From CAZWVA01 sp964636885 (GTDB taxonomy: Bacteria > Desulfobacterota_D > UBA1144 > Nemesobacterales > CSP1-2): 6,141 bases of DNA. Made by a program: the position numbers and the translations under genes. The notes under the pieces are model-generated. The model saw only the letters and a program-made list of their open reading frames with translations, did no database searches and had not been told where the DNA came from. The DNA lies in assembly GCA_964636885.1 (NCBI GenBank), contig CAZWVA010000091.1:1-6141 (forward strand), read 5' to 3'. Below, piece after piece: positions 5,999 to 6,141 of the stretch (position 1 is its first letter; every line of letters starts with the position of its first letter).

Positions 5999-6139
5999 TT
6001 AATCCACATCCCCTTCGGAGAAGTCCACCAGTTTCAACTCCCCGTCCTGTATGAGCCCGATGTCAGGCGCGTAGAATTTGAATTCCACGGCCCCCGGTTC
6101 CAAGGGTGTCGTCTCTTTTGTCTTTAAACAATTCTCAAA
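5999..6139 (-). CDS. C-terminal tail of an unidentified protein (enters from right edge)
   Basis: Reading from the right edge, 46 codons run without interruption to TAA (6001-5999). The tail contains CLKTKETTPLEPGAVEFK, then FYAPDIGLI and a charged end FSEGDVD. The TPLEPG-x-VE-x-K-x-YAP-x-IGL pattern recalls the C-termini of uncharacterised, probably secreted bacterial proteins that I know only from memory; I cannot name a family. Well-formed amino-acid composition and codon choice like that of the neighbours (GGG, GAG, CTG/TTG, no rare runs) argue that this is real coding sequence. The plus-strand frame covering the same bases is its shadow. The protein's size and function lie outside the window. 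The stop is 240 bp before ATG 5758 of the next gene, and no clear terminator hairpin was seen in between. Confidence 0.72.
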   Translation of the reverse strand, partial: FENCLKTKETTPLEPGAVEFKFYAPDIGLIQDGELKLVDFSEGDVD

Positions 6140-6141
6140 AG

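Noticed and set aside
5897..6127. Plus-strand open frame of 76 codons
   Set aside because: It is antisense to the C-terminal tail on the minus strand, which has the more convincing protein sequence. It has no good ribosome binding site.
1..6141. CRISPR array, tRNA or rRNA genes, transposase, phage or defence system
   Set aside because: No regularly spaced repeats, tRNA-like cloverleaf, rRNA-like stretch or mobile-element protein was seen on either strand.

Overview
The window (about 47% GC by eye, rich in AGG/AGA arginine and ATA isoleucine codons) looks like chromosome from a Gram-negative (diderm) bacterium. It carries a predicted lipoprotein and a Spy/CpxP-like periplasmic protein, canonical AGGAGG-type ribosome binding sites and sigma70-like promoter elements. 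The lineage cannot be fixed from the sequence. Codon preference and the dispersed palindromic repeat are compatible with a deep-branching group such as Nitrospirota or Desulfobacterota, but that is a guess.

Left half (1-3340, minus strand): one uninterrupted reading frame of at least 1113 codons that runs off the left edge. Residues 1-642 are a class A-like malate synthase. Residues from about 655 onward are a long-form (ICL2/eukaryote-like) isocitrate lyase, joined by a short polar linker. The two glyoxylate-shunt enzymes are therefore a single polypeptide in the order malate synthase then isocitrate lyase. Catalytic residues of both halves are visible. The last part of the lyase, including the expected SPSFNW region, lies outside the window. 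This is the most notable content of the window.

Centre (3341-4586): a divergent control region of about 270 bp holds a good minus-strand promoter for the fusion gene and a perfect TGGTATACCA palindrome. To its right is a plus-strand gene for a putative lipoprotein in which a DUF4136-like fold seems to be split by a roughly 160-residue middle segment containing an FxLYD-like beta-sandwich. Its stop codon lies inside a 16-bp inverted repeat that is part of a composite dispersed repeat (4585-4696). An AT-rich spacer follows.

Right part (4899-6141, minus strand): a Spy/CpxP (LTXXQ) periplasmic protein, a small winged-helix DNA-binding protein whose start is best placed at 5758, and the C-terminal tail of an unidentified protein entering from the right edge. 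Gaps of about 180-240 bp separate these genes, so they are probably not a tight operon.

Functionally the window combines central carbon metabolism (net C4 synthesis from acetyl-CoA) with unrelated envelope and regulatory genes. Nothing indicates a phage, a CRISPR array or a defence system.
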